A stretch of DNA of 64,000 nucleotides from Laccaria trichodermophora (GCA_018417955.1 JACTVC010000019.1:558001-622000), one strand, 5' to 3'. Positions 1 through 12,054 are shown, counted from the stretch's first letter. The notes: a model not told the origin generated them from the letters alone. Made by a program: numbers and translations.

Positions 1-379
1 AATACTCTTAGATGCAAGTGGAAACAGAGAAGATGCATGTACAAAGATGCATAAGAAACATGACTAAAATATAACATAACCTGAGTGTGACTACTGTGAT
101 ATGCATATGTAGGGTAGGATCCATTGAATAGGGAATATATCTGATAGCCTGACCCCTCATACATGGGACTACTAGTGACAAGTATGGAAATGGCTGGCAT
201 ATATGGGATCTTATCCATCTTTTACATTATTTACTTTCCATTGCTTAGCTATTGTGTCACATGACTCCTTTGTATACTTGTCAGTAGTAGTCATAAATAC
301 AAAGCAAGAACATGTATCAATGGGCATGGAAGTAATAGCACAAATAACAAACAAACATCTAACTCACATAGTTATTCAT

Positions 380-545
380 ATTCCATATCATGTGATATAA
401 CAGTCATGTGATACAGTCATATGATATGACATGGGACAATAAAATCATGTGACATGATCATGTGATATATAATAGTCAGGTGACATCGTCATGTGATGTG
501 ATCATGTGATGGATCATATGATCTGGTCATGTGATATAACATGTG
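380..545. repeat. Degenerate short tandem array of TCATGTGAT motifs
   Basis: TCATGTGAT, CATATGAT and CATGTGACAT recur roughly every 10-20 bp. The same array is present in both arms of the complete element, near 22200-22370 and 25075-25230, so it is an internal part of the family. The motif is close to self-complementary. Confidence 0.7.
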
Positions 546-1129
546 ATCTGTCTTTCCAAGAAAGATTTTGGCACTTACAATACCACCACTGCTATCAGAA
601 AAAAAAGGAGAAAAAATAATAAACTGTTGTTGATGGCCTTTGCACATTTCCTATTCTGGAAATATATCCAGAGAGTCAGACAAAAGGGGGGAAAAATAGA
701 TACATGGTCTGGGTACATTTCCTAACATAATAATTTAATAATTCAATTTAGCCCAAAAAATTAGAAGAAAAAGAGAAAAATAATGGACTGTTGTTGACAA
801 TATTGGGGTGTTGTATACATGGTCTGTGCACATTTCCTAAAATGGTAATTAATACAAATATAGCTAGAAAAGTTAGGAAAAAAAAATTACATGATATAAA
901 TGGTTGTTGATAATGTTGATGTACTGTTTACTTGGTCTGTGCATATTTCCAAATATGGTAATGAATGAAAATATAGCCAGAAAATCAGAAGAAATAGAGA
1001 AAAATAATAGACTATTGTTAACAATATTTCTATACCATATACATGGTCTGTGGATATTTTCTAATATGGTAAATGATACAAATATAGCTAGAAAAACAGA
1101 AAAAAAAGGAAAAGAATAGACATACCATC

Positions 1130-1346
1130 ACAGCTGAATGCAGAATGATAGATTATGCAGATTAACACATACATAGAGCAGACTCTCAAATGTTACTGTG
1201 GTACTACAGTAACATCAATTATTTGACTCATTGTGAGAACTTGGTGAGAACTCAGCAGCCTCAGCCATCATATTGCTTTGAAAATTTGACAGTCTGCCCT
1301 GTGCATGTGTCGGTCTGGCATGGCCTATCATTCTGCATTCAGCTGT
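1130..1346. mobile_element. Small MITE (217 bp) nested in the long-TIR element
   Basis: A 22-bp perfect terminal inverted repeat bounds it: it starts ACAGCTGAATGCAGAATG at 1130 and its reverse complement ends at 1346. The corresponding place in the other copy (near 25795-25805) lacks the insertion. The target duplication is not clear because the flanks have diverged, so the superfamily is not assigned. Confidence 0.65.
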
Positions 1347-2339
1347 AACTGTTATTGACAATGTTGGTGTATAGTGCACATGGTCTATGCATATTTCCAA
1401 ATAAGGTAATTTGTGCAAATATTGCCAGAAAATTACAATAAAGTACAAGAAACATTAAAGAAAAATATTAGATGGTAATCACTATTGGTTATAATGTTGC
1501 AGAGCTGAAATCAGAGTAAATGAGGCACAATTACTATTTTAAATGAAAATCATTTAGAAAATGTGGTAAAAATGAGAAAAAAATAGGACTTGTTGTTGGG
1601 TACTGTTGTCAAGGTCTAAGGTCTATATCTAAAAAAGGAAATTCAAGTATTTGTAATAGAGAGACCAGAACTCTAGGAGATTCTAGCCATTCCTGCAGAA
1701 ATAGGTGGGGCACAGTAAAGTACTGGTAGTCAGCATGTTATTATGGTTAACAGATATGAATACATCATATTATACATATCTATAACTTCAGACACTGACA
1801 ATCCTCAGAGCTCTCTGCAGTCCTCAGAAATATACATACCTCTATAAAAGTGAAAAAAAAAGCTGGCATAGTCAATCTGACAGTTCCCAAACTCACTCTA
1901 GTCTTCAGAAACATACTTCAGTGAAGAAATATGGCTCACACATCAGCCAATATTCACTTCTGGTAATTTGCAAGAATAATAGACATCAGTAATAATTCAG
2001 TAGGTAAGGCTAGACTATTATAGATAGTTATCAATATATACCCAACATAAGAGCAGTCAGTAGCAACCTTTATTATCTGATAGAGTAGAATTTAGAGGCT
2101 ATAACTATATAACAAATAGCTGAATACCAATAGATAGTGCTGGATGCAATATATAATCTAGTTTTTCTATAAGAAAAATATGATATAAAGTAAAAATGGA
2201 AGTTTAGGACCAAAATGATCCTTATGATAAATTTTGTAGAAAAGTTGAATCCAGAAGATAAAAGTTTGAATGGTCAGAAATTTTTGAAGTTTTTTTTTTG
2301 AAACTAGGACCCCAGATACTCTGTGACACTGGCAGGAAA

Positions 2340-2600
2340 TTTTTTGCCTATGTGACATGGCTGAAACATTTTTCAGCAGTGTGACATGGCTAAAACATTT
2401 CCGAGCAGTGTGACATGGTCAAAACATTTTTCAGCAGTGTGACATGGCTAAAAAATTTCTCAGCAGTGTAATATGGTTCAAAAATTTCTTAGCAGTGTGA
2501 CATGGCTAAAACATTTTTCAGCAGTGTCACACAGCTTAAAAATCTCCTACCAGTCTGAAACACTTCAAATATTTCCTACCACTCTAATATGCTTCAAATA
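2340..2600. repeat. About 32-bp minisatellite (GTGACATGGCTAAAA units)
   Basis: The unit GCAGTGTGACATGGCTAAAA plus a T-rich stretch repeats about eight times at 31-32 bp spacing. The same array lies subterminally in both arms of the complete element (about 20360-20640 and 26800-27060). Its place just inside the TIRs would suit a binding-site array, which is inference only. Confidence 0.75.
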
Positions 2601-2815
2601 TTTCTGACCACTTTCAGATGGCTAGGATATTTTTCCATACAAAATATCAGCCCAAATATTTCTGGTTACAATATTGAAGGCCAAACATTTTTGCCCAATG
2701 CAATAATATATTTTTCTCCAGAGGCAAAAAAATAAACGGCCAAAGGATCTATTAGCCTGGATAATTTTTCAAGATTTCCTAGCTAATAGCTTGGTCAAGG
2801 TGGGTGACTGAAGTG

Positions 2816-3543
2816 CTTGACAAGGGCACCCATACCCATACCAATGTTTAATAGAATGAAGGTAAGGTTCATTTATGGTGGAGACTTGGATAGCTGAAAC
2901 TCTATTTGTCAACAATAGTTCATAGCCATACCAGTTGGAGATGGATGAGAAAGAGATAAATGTATAGGCCATTGTATATTGAATTATTTTTGAAATAAGA
3001 ATAAAAGAGGACAAATGCACAACAAATCGATGTTGAACAAATAGCGCAGGTAGTGAAAATGAGAGATGCTCTTGAAACAAGCGAAGTTTATTTGCATATA
3101 CATGATGGAAAGTACAGTGTCTTGAAAACCGAAGTGCAAGCAAAATGCAGAGATCAATAGCATAATTTACTGATAAGGAATATACAATTGCACTATAGTA
3201 TACCAAGGCTGGTATTTGACTGTGCAGGTATTCTAACATGAAACCAAATAGTGACTGAATAATGCAAGTTACTTTTACTCTCAGTTCTTGAAATTCATCA
3301 GCAATGACAGAGTTTGTCATAGCCTGAACATATATTTCCCAATCTCTCTGCATAGTCAACATGTGCCAGCAGGCTCAGATTGTTTCCAATCTCTATTATG
3401 GGTGCATGACGGCTCGGGTTGTTTCCAACCACTATCAATCCTTGGGAAATTGCTTTGGATTCTATGTTTGTATCAATGGGATAGATTGTAAGGAGCAGAG
3501 GGATGATGGTAAGTAGCAACAGAGTCCACCGATATGGATGCAT
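2816..3543 (-). pseudogene. Membrane protein of an agaric multicopy family, 3' end lost to the element at 1-2815
   Basis: The start ATG is at 3541-3543. The first exon opens with a signal-peptide-like stretch, MHPYRWTLLLLTIIPLLL. A second frame from about 3362 continues with a conserved-looking segment (DWEIYVQAMTNSV) followed by hydrophobic, probably membrane-spanning stretches (VYYSAIVYSLSVNYAIDLC, ILLALRF). The two frames need an intron or frameshift near 3350. The reading frame runs straight into the terminus of the long-TIR element at 2815/2816, so the C-terminus is missing from the window. I recognise the overall type from agaric genomes but know no function for it. Identity and function are therefore uncertain, while truncation by the element is directly visible. 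Confidence 0.5.
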
Positions 3544-3714
3544 AGTCAATGGAGGACAAAGAATATTGGCAGTCGTTGTTCAAATATTTGAAAGTTGAAC
3601 AGTCACATGACTTAAATTTACACGGACATGTGATTCAGCAATAGCACTCAGCGCATCACACTTAACTCAACTTGTCTAGAGAAAGATCTGTGAGGAAGTA
3701 CACGAATTTATTAT

Positions 3715-4626
3715 TCATAACTCTTGCTCATTATCTGAGCCACTTTCAGATGCTCTAGACCCATCATCGTCCGTTTCTGTGTAGTCGTTTCTTGAGAACA
3801 TTAGAGTCAAAAGTATAAATTGAATATTGAAATTCACCTTGCCAAGTCCTCCACATTAATTTCATGATGTGAAAGTATTACACTATCTGTTTGGATAGAA
3901 ATCTGTGTAATAGAGGGTATCGTACCACACACATAGTTTGCCAAGGAAGTTCAACTGGTACTACGATCATTGAGTTTGACGATACCCAATGTTGTTAATT
4001 GGGGGTAAGTTGATGTTGGAGGAGATTGCAGCTGAATATCAGCAGGATGAAAAAATGGAATCTTTAATGACTCCAATTGTGGGCAGAATGCCAGAAGTCG
4101 CATTACTCCTCGGGTTGAGGCTGATACAGGAACAGGAATTCCATTTCCAGGGATCAGATGCAAAGTTTCAAGAGATGGCCAGGTCTGGCCAATAGTTAAA
4201 AGGAAATGATCATGTAGCATTGTGAAGGGAAGTTCCACATCTATGATCAGACAGTGGAGTGGAAATGACACAAGATGCTTTCTGAGTTTCAGGGCTGAAA
4301 ATGGGGCATAGTCACCCTCATTTTCAAGGAAGTACTCATCCATAGGTGTACCAAGAGGGTCTGCCCAATAACGTATGATGAGGTCATGAAATGAAGCAGA
4401 AGAGCATATCTGCTTTATCTTCATCAATGTTCTTTCAATTGTTTGAGGAAATGGTGGTGCATCTGTATACTGCATGGAGAAAGAAACAAGGGAATCTGTC
4501 AATGAAATGTAGTCAAAGGACTTGAGAGAAATGTATTTGGCTGCAGTCTCCACCTTGAAGCGCAGGAGTGCTGGCAAATCCAGATGGTAATCAGGCCGCA
4601 GTTTACAAATGTCAACATTTTCTGGA
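3715..4626 (-). pseudogene. F-box/LRR-like gene, C-terminal part (separated from its N-terminal part by a 9.4-kb Helentron)
   Basis: Read on the minus strand, the frame resumes at the Helentron boundary (4626) with PENVDICKLRPDYHLDLPAL. It continues through leucine-rich segments (SLETLHLIPGNG, LLAFCPQLESLKIPFF, YPQLTTLGIVKL) typical of agaric F-box/LRR proteins. An in-frame TGA lies at 3951-3953, after which the same frame reads on (TSLANYVCGTIPSITQISI). A GT..AG intron near 3840-3790 leads to an acidic tail and a stop at 3715-3717. Joining base 4626 to base 14062 keeps one frame (VRG then PENV) and fixes the insertion point. Such proteins normally act as substrate adaptors of SCF ubiquitin ligases. 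The stop and the insertion make this copy non-functional. Confidence 0.7.
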
Positions 4627-4739
4627 CTTGTGTAAGAGGCCATTGCAAGCATGGCAGAAACAAGTCCTCCTTTTTTTGCAAAGGCAATAGAAACCAATTT
4701 CTACTTTTTCTCCTTTTTTCTGTTTTTCTGGGTACATTT

Positions 4740-7000
4740 TTATCACAAACAAACAAGTAAATGTTTCTATATAAGTCTTCTTTTGGATTCTAAACAAATT
4801 ACCCCAGCATCATCATCATCAATGAAAACATTTCTATGTTTTTCTCATTTTTTGCTGATTTTCTGATTATATGCAAGTAGGTTACCATATTTGGAAGTCT
4901 ACCCTAAAGCCTGAAACTGTTACCTAACATCATTACTAACAATAAGCACCATTCTTCAATTTTCACTCATTTCTTTGACATTTTATGACTATTTTAAATG
5001 GATTACCATATTTGGATGTCTGCTCCATACCCTGAACACTTTAGCAAACTTATACTACAAAGTTTACTGATATACAATAAAAGACTGCAGATGTCAAACA
5101 TAGACTACAAAGTTAGCTTATCTCTACAACAGCAGCACTTTACAGTGTAGTGCTACAACTTCCATTTGTTGAATATTTTTTGTAAGTGGTCATGTGACCG
5201 TTATCCCAACATCCCATTACATGGGCCCTAATAGACAAATTATTCTGTGCTTTGTTTTCTCCAATTTTTAGTCAAAGTAGATGATATTGTCTTTTTTGGT
5301 ATGGACTCTGAAGATAGTGCATGACATTCTATATACCATTCAAACTTTTTTTTTCAATTTTTTCACTATTTTCTTACATTTTTTTGATCTATTACCATAT
5401 TTGGAACTGGACCCTTGACCCTGACAACATTACCAAACATTATCACAGCAATGAGCACCATCCACCATTTTTTTCTGATTTTTTTGCCCATTTTCTAGCT
5501 ATTTTTTGTTATATTACCATATTTAGAACTAGACTCTGGACCCTGACAATGTTACCCAATGATATCACCAGCAATAAGCACCATGTCCCATTTTTTTCTG
5601 ATTCTTGACCATATTACTCTATTTGGAACTAGAACCTGGACGACAATGTTACTCAATGTTATCACTAGCAATAAGCACCATCCTCCATTTCTTTCTGATT
5701 TTCTAACAGTTTTCTGGCCTTTTTTGGATATATGACCATATTCAGAACTAGACCCTGACAACATTACCCAATGTTATTACTGCAATGGGTGCCATCCCCC
5801 ATTTATTTCTGATTTTCTAGCTATTTTCTGGCTATTCTTAGGCATATATTATTCTATTTAGAACTAGACTCTAGACCCTGACAATATTACCCAAGGTTAT
5901 GTCTGGCAATAAGCACCATGACTTATTTCTTTCTGATTTTCTGACTATTTTCTGACTATTTCATCATATTGGGACTATCCTCTGAACTCTGACAACATTA
6001 CCCAAGGTTACCACCACTATCCTCCATTTTTTTCTGATTTTCTGGCCATTTTCTGGATATTTTTGGCCATTTCAGCATATTTGGAAATGCACCCTAGACC
6101 CTGAAAACAACCTCCAATATCATTACCAGCAGCTTACCCAATGTTATCATCAGCAATAAGCACCATCCTCCATTTCTTTCTCATTTTCTAACAGTTTCTG
6201 GCTTTTTTGGAGATATTACCATATTCAGAACTGGACCCTAACAACATTACCTAATGTTATCACTGCAATGGGTGCCATCCCCCATTTTTTTTCTGATTTT
6301 CTAGCTATTTTCTGGCTATTTTTGTGTTTATATTATTCTATTTAGAACTAGACTCTAGACCCTGACAATATTACCCAAGGTTATGTCTGGCAATAAGCAC
6401 CATCCCTCATTTCTTTCTGATTTTCTGGCTATTTCTGGTTATATTACCATGATGGGACTATCCTCTGAACCCTGACAACATTACCCAAGGTTATCACCAC
6501 TATCCTCCATTTTTTTAATGATTTTCTGGCTATTTCCTGGATATTTTTGGCTATTTTACTATATTTGGAAATGTGCCCTGGACCCTGAAAACAACCTCCA
6601 ACATCATTACCAGCAGTAAACACCACCCTCAATTTTTTCTGATTTCTCTGCCATTTTATTGCTATTTTACCTGTGAAAAAGCACATATTTCCTTATTTAG
6701 AAATGTGCCCTGGCCACCATCAGTGAGCAACACCCCAACACCATCAGTCATTTTCTCTGATTTTATGCTCATTTATTGTTATGTCTTCATTGAAAAAAGC
6801 TTGCATTGGCTTGATTTGTGCACACATATGTCTATTTGTGCATACAGCTTTTATTACATAATATACTCAAAAACACACTATATTTTTTCATGGTTTTTTT
6901 TTCATTTAGTTTAGATTTTATGTTGGTGAGCTTCAGACTTCTCTTTGAAAATGTATGTTTATTTTAAATTTGACCTTCTTACATAATATGTCTCAATGAA
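4740..7000. repeat. Long degenerate tandem array, about 110-125-bp unit
   Basis: The phrases TTACCATATTTGGAACT, CCCTGACAACATTACC, AATAAGCACCATCC and TTTTCTGATTTTCTGGC recur in the same order roughly every 110-125 bp, for about sixteen units. The same unit in reverse appears in the 5' part of the autonomous Helentron (44560-45100), in its deletion derivative (51880-52300) and, more diverged, in the long-TIR elements. No gene is seen here. Confidence 0.75.
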
Positions 7001-7121
7001 TTGTATACAATCATGACTCCTGAAATTGTACATTTTTTCTGCATTTTATTTCATCAGGATTGGACTTGATTTGGTAAAGTTATGCATTTTTCTTTAGGCA
7101 ACACTGGGAACTCAAGAAGCA

Positions 7122-7174
7122 ATGACACACGAACATTTCCCGATCGTTTGATGGGGGACAGTTTTGTGTGTCAT
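7122..7174. repeat. Hairpin unit (about 52 bp) of the B-type Helentrons
   Basis: ATGACACACGAACATTTCCC pairs with the later GGGGGA..TTGTGTGTCAT around a GATCGTTTGAT loop. Related units lie at 7395-7446, 7494-7546, 8622-8673, 12709-12761 and 38084-38135. The copy at 8622-8673 has a perfect stem of about 20 bp (ATGACGCACATTCATTTCCC). All lie inside B-type Helentrons. Confidence 0.75.
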
Positions 7175-7394
7175 AGTAGATCTCTGATCACTTACCATTT
7201 TTGGTAATAAATAAAGATTCACGTATAACTCAGTGAGTTTTGATCCAAATGACATGATTTTTTTTGTAACAGGTACTCCTCATTTCCGTGGTCATGGTGA
7301 TGTTATGTTCCTGGTAAAAAAACACAAATAAATGGTTGAAAAAACAACATGGATCATCTCTGATCTATTGTGCTCTTGGCATCACTAATTCTAA

Positions 7395-7446
7395 TGATGC
7401 ACAAAACTTCCCCCATCAAATGATTGGAAAATGTTTGTGTATCATA
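7395..7446. repeat. Hairpin unit of the B-type Helentrons
   Basis: ATGATGCACAAAAC at the left pairs with GTTTGTGTATCAT at the right, enclosing the shared core CCCCCATCAAATGATTGG. Confidence 0.65.
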
Positions 7447-7493
7447 AAATCATGAGATTTGTACCAAGGCTGTGTGGCCATCATGGATTCCGA

Positions 7494-7546
7494 TGATGCA
7501 CAAACCTTCCCCCCATCAAATGATCAGGAAATGTTCATGCGTCATT
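7494..7546. repeat. Hairpin unit of the B-type Helentrons
   Basis: ATGATGCACAAACC at the left and GTTCATGCGTCAT at the right enclose CCCCCATCAAATGATCAGG. It has the same layout as the other units. Confidence 0.65.
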
Positions 7547-8621
7547 GATTCTTGCTCTTCACTCCAAGGCTGTGCAACTTCAACTTCCCACAGCACCCTC
7601 TCTTTCGCTGTGTGTGCCTTGTCATCTGCTGCACACTCTTCATTGTCTTGGCCAGTCAAAACAATTCATACAACATATCTACCACATGTTGTCTGTCTTG
7701 TTTGCATGCTTGTCACCGTCTTGGCTAGCCCAAACGATTCGAGTGCCACATGTCTACCACATTCATCTCACAGATCAATACACCAGCTTGACCATACGAT
7801 CTCTGTGCACCCATCATCGTCTTGGCTGCATGCTATTACGAGTCCTCTGAGTTTACGAAGAGACTCGTTTATTACCCTGGATCTCAAGGATTTTTTCAGC
7901 ATTCTAATGCAGAATTTAGCCTTTCTCCCACGAAAATTGATGGTTTCCCATGGTCAAGGATTTTGTAGTCTTTGTCCAGGGTTTGTAGTCTTCTGTTAGC
8001 ATTTTTGTAGTCAACACTACAATGTTTTACTGACCGTGTGAACTGTCTGGTGATGGCGTGGATTCTTGCTCAAAATGGTCATCACCGGTTAAAGGCACTT
8101 TATATACACGACACCTATACCCAAAACCTTGTATCATTTTGAATCAACAAGGAAGATGATGGTCCACATTCCCATGACTGATTCTTCACTTGTGGGTGTG
8201 GGCCAGTGCTTTACATGGCATCCTTAAGTGTGTTGTGTGTGGTGACAAAAGTGAGCATGAAGTTGGTATCTGAACAACCCCAAGAAGACTCAGGAAACGA
8301 ACCATGATAGGTTGGCACAACCTAGGTTTTAGTGGTTCCTACTCATGTACTTGCTTTTGTCCAGCAGATGGACAGTTAGCGTCTAATTTGCATGTTTAGT
8401 TGATGATATACACAAGATCTGACATCACTCATTATGATATAAAGGTTAAAGTCTCTGTGTGTGGGGGGAGAAAGAAGAAATGGCCAGTGGAAAAAAGACA
8501 TGATCTGATGCGAAGGGTCTGCCCTAAAGATCTCACAAAGAACCATAAAGATTTTCCAAGGCGAGGAAAGTCCGAGATCCCATCAACGATCTCAGATTCT
8601 CATCCCTTCTCATGCCTTTGG

Positions 8622-8673
8622 ATGACGCACATTCATTTCCCATCAATGCGATTGGGAAATGAATGTGCGTCAT
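8622..8673. repeat. Perfect-stem hairpin unit in the nested B-type Helentron
   Basis: ATGACGCACATTCATTTCCC is followed after a short loop (ATCAATGCGATT) by its reverse complement ending GTGCGTCAT. The counterpart in the sister element lies at 38084-38135. Confidence 0.8.
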
Positions 8674-8704
8674 TGTTCGTGCCTTTCTCCCTTGCTTCAC
8701 ATGC

Positions 8705-9400
8705 CAAGTGAATGTCAAATTCTGCTCAGGACCTCAATGTGGCTTGTTTCGCTGTGTACTGGACTCCTTTGGATACCTCTACACGCCCCGAAAACGCTGC
8801 ACCGAACCGTTTGCAAATTGGTCAACTTGTTGTAGAGGTTTGTCTGTTGTGCTTTCGTGTTTTTGGCCTTATTGTAAATTCTGCTCAGGACCTCAATGTG
8901 GCTCGTTTCTCTGCATGCTCAACTCGTTTGGATACCTCTACACGCATCGAAAACACTCCAACAAACTGTTTGCGAATCGGTCAGCTTGTTGTAAAGGTAT
9001 GGCCATTGTATTTTCGCATCTTTCGCCTTATGGTAAATTCTACTCAGGACTTCAATGTGGGTTGTTTCTCTGCATGCTAGACTCGTCTGGAAACCTCTAC
9101 ATCCCTCGAAAATGTTCCAACAAACCGTTTGCAAATCTGTCAACCTGTTGTAGAGGTATGCCTGTTGTATTTTCGTGTTTTTGGCCCTTATGCTGACTTC
9201 TGCTCAGGACCTCAATGTGGCTCACTTTGCTGCATACTGGATTCATTTAGATACTTCTGCATGCCTCCCAAATGCTCCCACAAACCATTTGCCAAGCGGT
9301 CAACTTAGTGTGGAGGTATGTCTGTTGTATATTCATCACTCTTGTAAATTCTGCTCAGGACTTCAATGTGGCTCAATCAGGACCATCATCATCAAGGACG
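8705..9400. repeat. 158-bp tandem array (about five units)
   Basis: TGCTCAGGACCTCAATGTGG recurs near 8724, 8880, 9040, 9199 and 9353. Each unit also has GGATACCTCTACACGC and AACCGTTTGCAAAT. Reading frames open through the array are translations of the repeat and are open in more than one frame, so I do not call a gene. The sister element has about nine units at 36757-38045. Confidence 0.85.
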
Positions 9401-9799
9401 CCCACAACCTTAGGGTGATTAGAAAGGGCAGATAGTAGCTTGGACAGGGGGATGGAGCTGAGAGAGATGATACAACAATGTATATTATTGTTAACCACAA
9501 TGGCAATGATGAAGTGCTTGCATTGACCATGTAAGCTAACTAAGTACTACCTGGTTGGGATGAATTCAGTAGTGTTTGGAAGTCCGGTCTCGTGACTGGA
9601 AAAAGACTGTAACCAGACCAGACCAAGACCGCAAAAGACCGGACTTGCAGTTATGGTCTTTTATTTTTGAAATGTAAAGACCGCAAAAAAACCGGTTAAC
9701 GTGAACCAGTCTTGACCGGTTTGGACTGGCCTTTTGTAACCCTTTAAATACCCTTTAAAACCCACCCAAGAATGTACGATTTGGTAAAAAAACGAGAGA

Positions 9800-10332
9800 C
9801 ACCTCAAACAAGGGGCGATCGGGCAGTTAAGCAAAGCCTTTGAAAAATTCCTGGACAAATTAATCATTTTTTAACATTTTATGTAATTAGGACAAATTTA
9901 TTGGACAAGTTAAATTTTGATGGTGTGTTTGTCTATTGTCCAAAGGCGCTGACAGAATAAAAAACAATTGTTCTGCTTATTGTATAAATTTGTCTGTAAC
10001 TGCGTTCCCAAGGCGAAACATTGCTCAAAATAAAAATTTTGCCTAGTGCCAAAGTGAACAATTACATTGTTCCTGAAATCTGTCCACTGTGCAGATTTTA
10101 ATTCTTAACATCACTTTGTCCTGTGGACACATCTAATGATACATTTATAAATTAGCAACCTCTAATGGTTTACATTTGTTTGCCCTCTTTGAACAATAGG
10201 CAGACCAACTGTCAAAATTAAAATTGCCCCAACAGTTTGTTGTAATCACACAAAAGGTTAAAAAATGATTAATTTGTCCACGGATTTGTCAAAGGCTCTG
10301 CTCGACTGCCCGATCGTCCCTTGTTCAAGGTG
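9800..10332. mobile_element. MITE of 533 bp with about 72-bp TIRs, nested in the hAT MITE
   Basis: The left end CACCTCAAACAAGGGGCGAT and the complement of the right end, CACCTTGAACAAGGGACGAT, start TIRs that stay alike for about 72 bp (to GGACAAATTAATCATTTTT). The uninterrupted site is present in the sister element at about 36320-36335. Comparing it with this copy gives a 3-bp duplication, AGA (4 bp if the last base is counted as target). A CACTA- or Harbinger-like origin is possible but unproven. Confidence 0.75.
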
Positions 10333-10510
10333 AGAGATATGAATTAAAATCTAAATTACTTTTGGGAATAACAGATGTACCAGACTTATTTTATAGAAGC
10401 ACCAATTCCTAACGGAATTTAACGTTCTTAGGCTCGTTTTGAAGCTATTAGAGATGTTAATAAATCTACCAATTCATAAATTTACAATATTGGCCTAAAG
10501 ACCGGTCATA

Positions 10511-11197
10511 CTTGTGCCCAAAAAAAGTAATGGGCAACATTGAAATAGCTTGTTCTCACTCAAATCAGCACCAAATGACCCCAAATAAGTTGTAGACATA
10601 GAAGTTAGGTCCACTGGGTCTTGAATTTGAGGGTAGAAAATTACCAAATAAGGAAATATAATAGATATGGTCTCTACAGTAAATGTTGCAAAACACAAGC
10701 ATGCTAGGAGATTTTTTGTAGCAAGATTTATGTACACCACTCAAAAGAGGTTGAAGAATGGAGTAGAATCAATCTTTGGTTCATGCAATTTGGCCAAGAT
10801 TTGAGCTCACAATTGCCTCTTGAAAGTGGGGCTTTGAAGGCAATTTTGGTGATTTTAGGCAATCTTCCCTGATTTTCACAGGTTTGAGGAGACAATTGTA
10901 AGCTCAAATCTTGACCAAATTGGATGAACCAAAGATGGATTCTACTCCATTTTTCAACCCCTTTTGAGTGGTGTACATAAATTTTGCCACAAAAAATCTC
11001 CTGGCATGCTTGTGTTCTGCAACATCTACTGTAGAGACAATATCTACTATATTTCCTTATTTGGTAATTTTCTACCCTCAGATTCAAGACCCAGTGAGCC
11101 TAATTTCCATGTCTACAACTTATTTGGAGTCATTTGGTGTTGATTTGAGTGAGAACAAGCTATTTCAATGTTGCCCATTACTTTTTTTGGGCATGAG
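10511..11197. mobile_element. TA-target foldback MITE (687 bp)
   Basis: The two halves are near-perfect inverted repeats of each other. The element starts CTTGTGCCCAAAAAAAGTAA and the complement of its right end is CTCATGCCCAAAAAAAGTAA. It is flanked by TA on both sides, and the sister element keeps the empty site GACCGGTCATAAACCGGTT near 36135-36155. A TA duplication is the mark of Tc1/mariner-type insertion. Confidence 0.8.
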
Positions 11198-12054
11198 TAA
11201 ACCGGTTAAAACCGATGCAGATCGAAACCGGTCTATAGACTGCAAAAGACTGCGGTCTGCAGTCCAGTCTGGTCTTTTGACTTCTGGGGAAAAGGCAGAC
11301 TGGTTACGGTTACAGTTAATGCCCCTGGGCATCAAAAAACCAGACTGAACTGGACTTTCAAACACTAGAATTCAGTGGCCAATTCACTGAATTGTTCCTC
11401 AAACTGTTTGTGAACCAGACTCCCAGTGGACAAGATGTCCTCATGCCAAGGATTGTCTGAACCTGTGCTGGTGTTCAGATAATTGTTGGCACACAGCATC
11501 GATTAGTCATTACCTTTGGCTTATATGAAGATTTCTACATAGCTCTGCCAATTCTGGTCCAAATGACATGGTTTTTTTTTGCAGTATGCAGTCTTTATTT
11601 GTAAGATTATTCTGAAATGAGGATAAATGTAGGTAAATACAAATAAATAGTCTCAAACCAACTTTTGTAGTCTATCATATATTGTCATTGAACCTATGTG
11701 ATATCACATCACTTAAAACAAATACAAACAGTTTCACCATACACACAGTTAAACTGTTTGCACATGTTGAATGCTTAGTAATCTATTTTGGCAGAAATAA
11801 AGATTTCTATGTACTATGCCCTACCAGGACCTCAGCACCCCCTCTCAGTTGGCACATTTTTGAGATTGATGGTGATTATGCTGGGGTACTTTGTTTAGGG
11901 TCCAGGGCAACATTCAAATAGGGAAACTTACTTGTTGGTGATAAAAATATACCCAGAAAAACAGAGAAAAGCAGAAAGGAGTAGTGAGTTACTATTCCCC
12001 TTGCAAAAAGGGACTCGTTTCTGCCATGCTTGCAATGGCCTCTTACACAAGTTA

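Larger units (their letters stand above)
1..2815. mobile_element. Right half of a long-TIR (foldback) element, cut by the window edge
   Basis: This stretch is a diverged copy of the right arm (24713-27314) of the complete palindromic element further along, in the same orientation. It ends in the same terminus, GGTGGGTGACTGAAGTG, at 2815. The other arm and the left target duplication lie outside the window. It holds short tandem arrays, copies of a roughly 120-bp A/T-rich unit, and one small nested MITE. No coding region is credible. The last bases abut a minus-strand gene that it truncates. Confidence 0.8.
7001..7835. other. Non-coding interior of the outer B-type Helentron
   Basis: No credible gene is present. 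The stretch holds three of the roughly 52-bp hairpin units listed separately, joined by A/T-rich sequence. The last 250 bases are C-rich and repeat phrases such as GTCTTGGC and CACACTCTTCATTGTC, which resembles decayed tandem sequence. Confidence 0.5.
9570..11367. mobile_element. hAT-type MITE enlarged by two nested MITEs
   Basis: The TIR TAGTGTTTGGAAGTCCGG at 9570 matches the complement of the right end, ACTTTCAAACACTA, at 11367. An exact 8-bp target duplication GAATTCAG flanks it (9562-9569 and 11368-11375), as in hAT elements. The interior is full of ACCGGT/ACCGGTT motifs in both orientations. Without the nested insertions (9800-10332 and 10511-11197) it would match the 584-bp copies at 35966-36549 and 58327-58910. 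Confidence 0.85.
7836..12051 (+). mobile_element. B-type Helentron-like element, nested copy
   Basis: It starts TTACGAGTCCTCTGAG at 7836 and ends CACAAG at 12051, and the next base is T. Near the 3' end are GGGACTCGT (complement of the 5' ACGAGTCC) and the hairpin GCCATGCTTGCAATGGC. It is a close relative of the copy at 35282-38921, which lies in the opposite orientation. Compared with that copy it has fewer 158-bp tandem units (about five against about nine) and carries two extra nested MITEs inside its hAT MITE. No target duplication is visible and no transposase is encoded. Confidence 0.75.
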
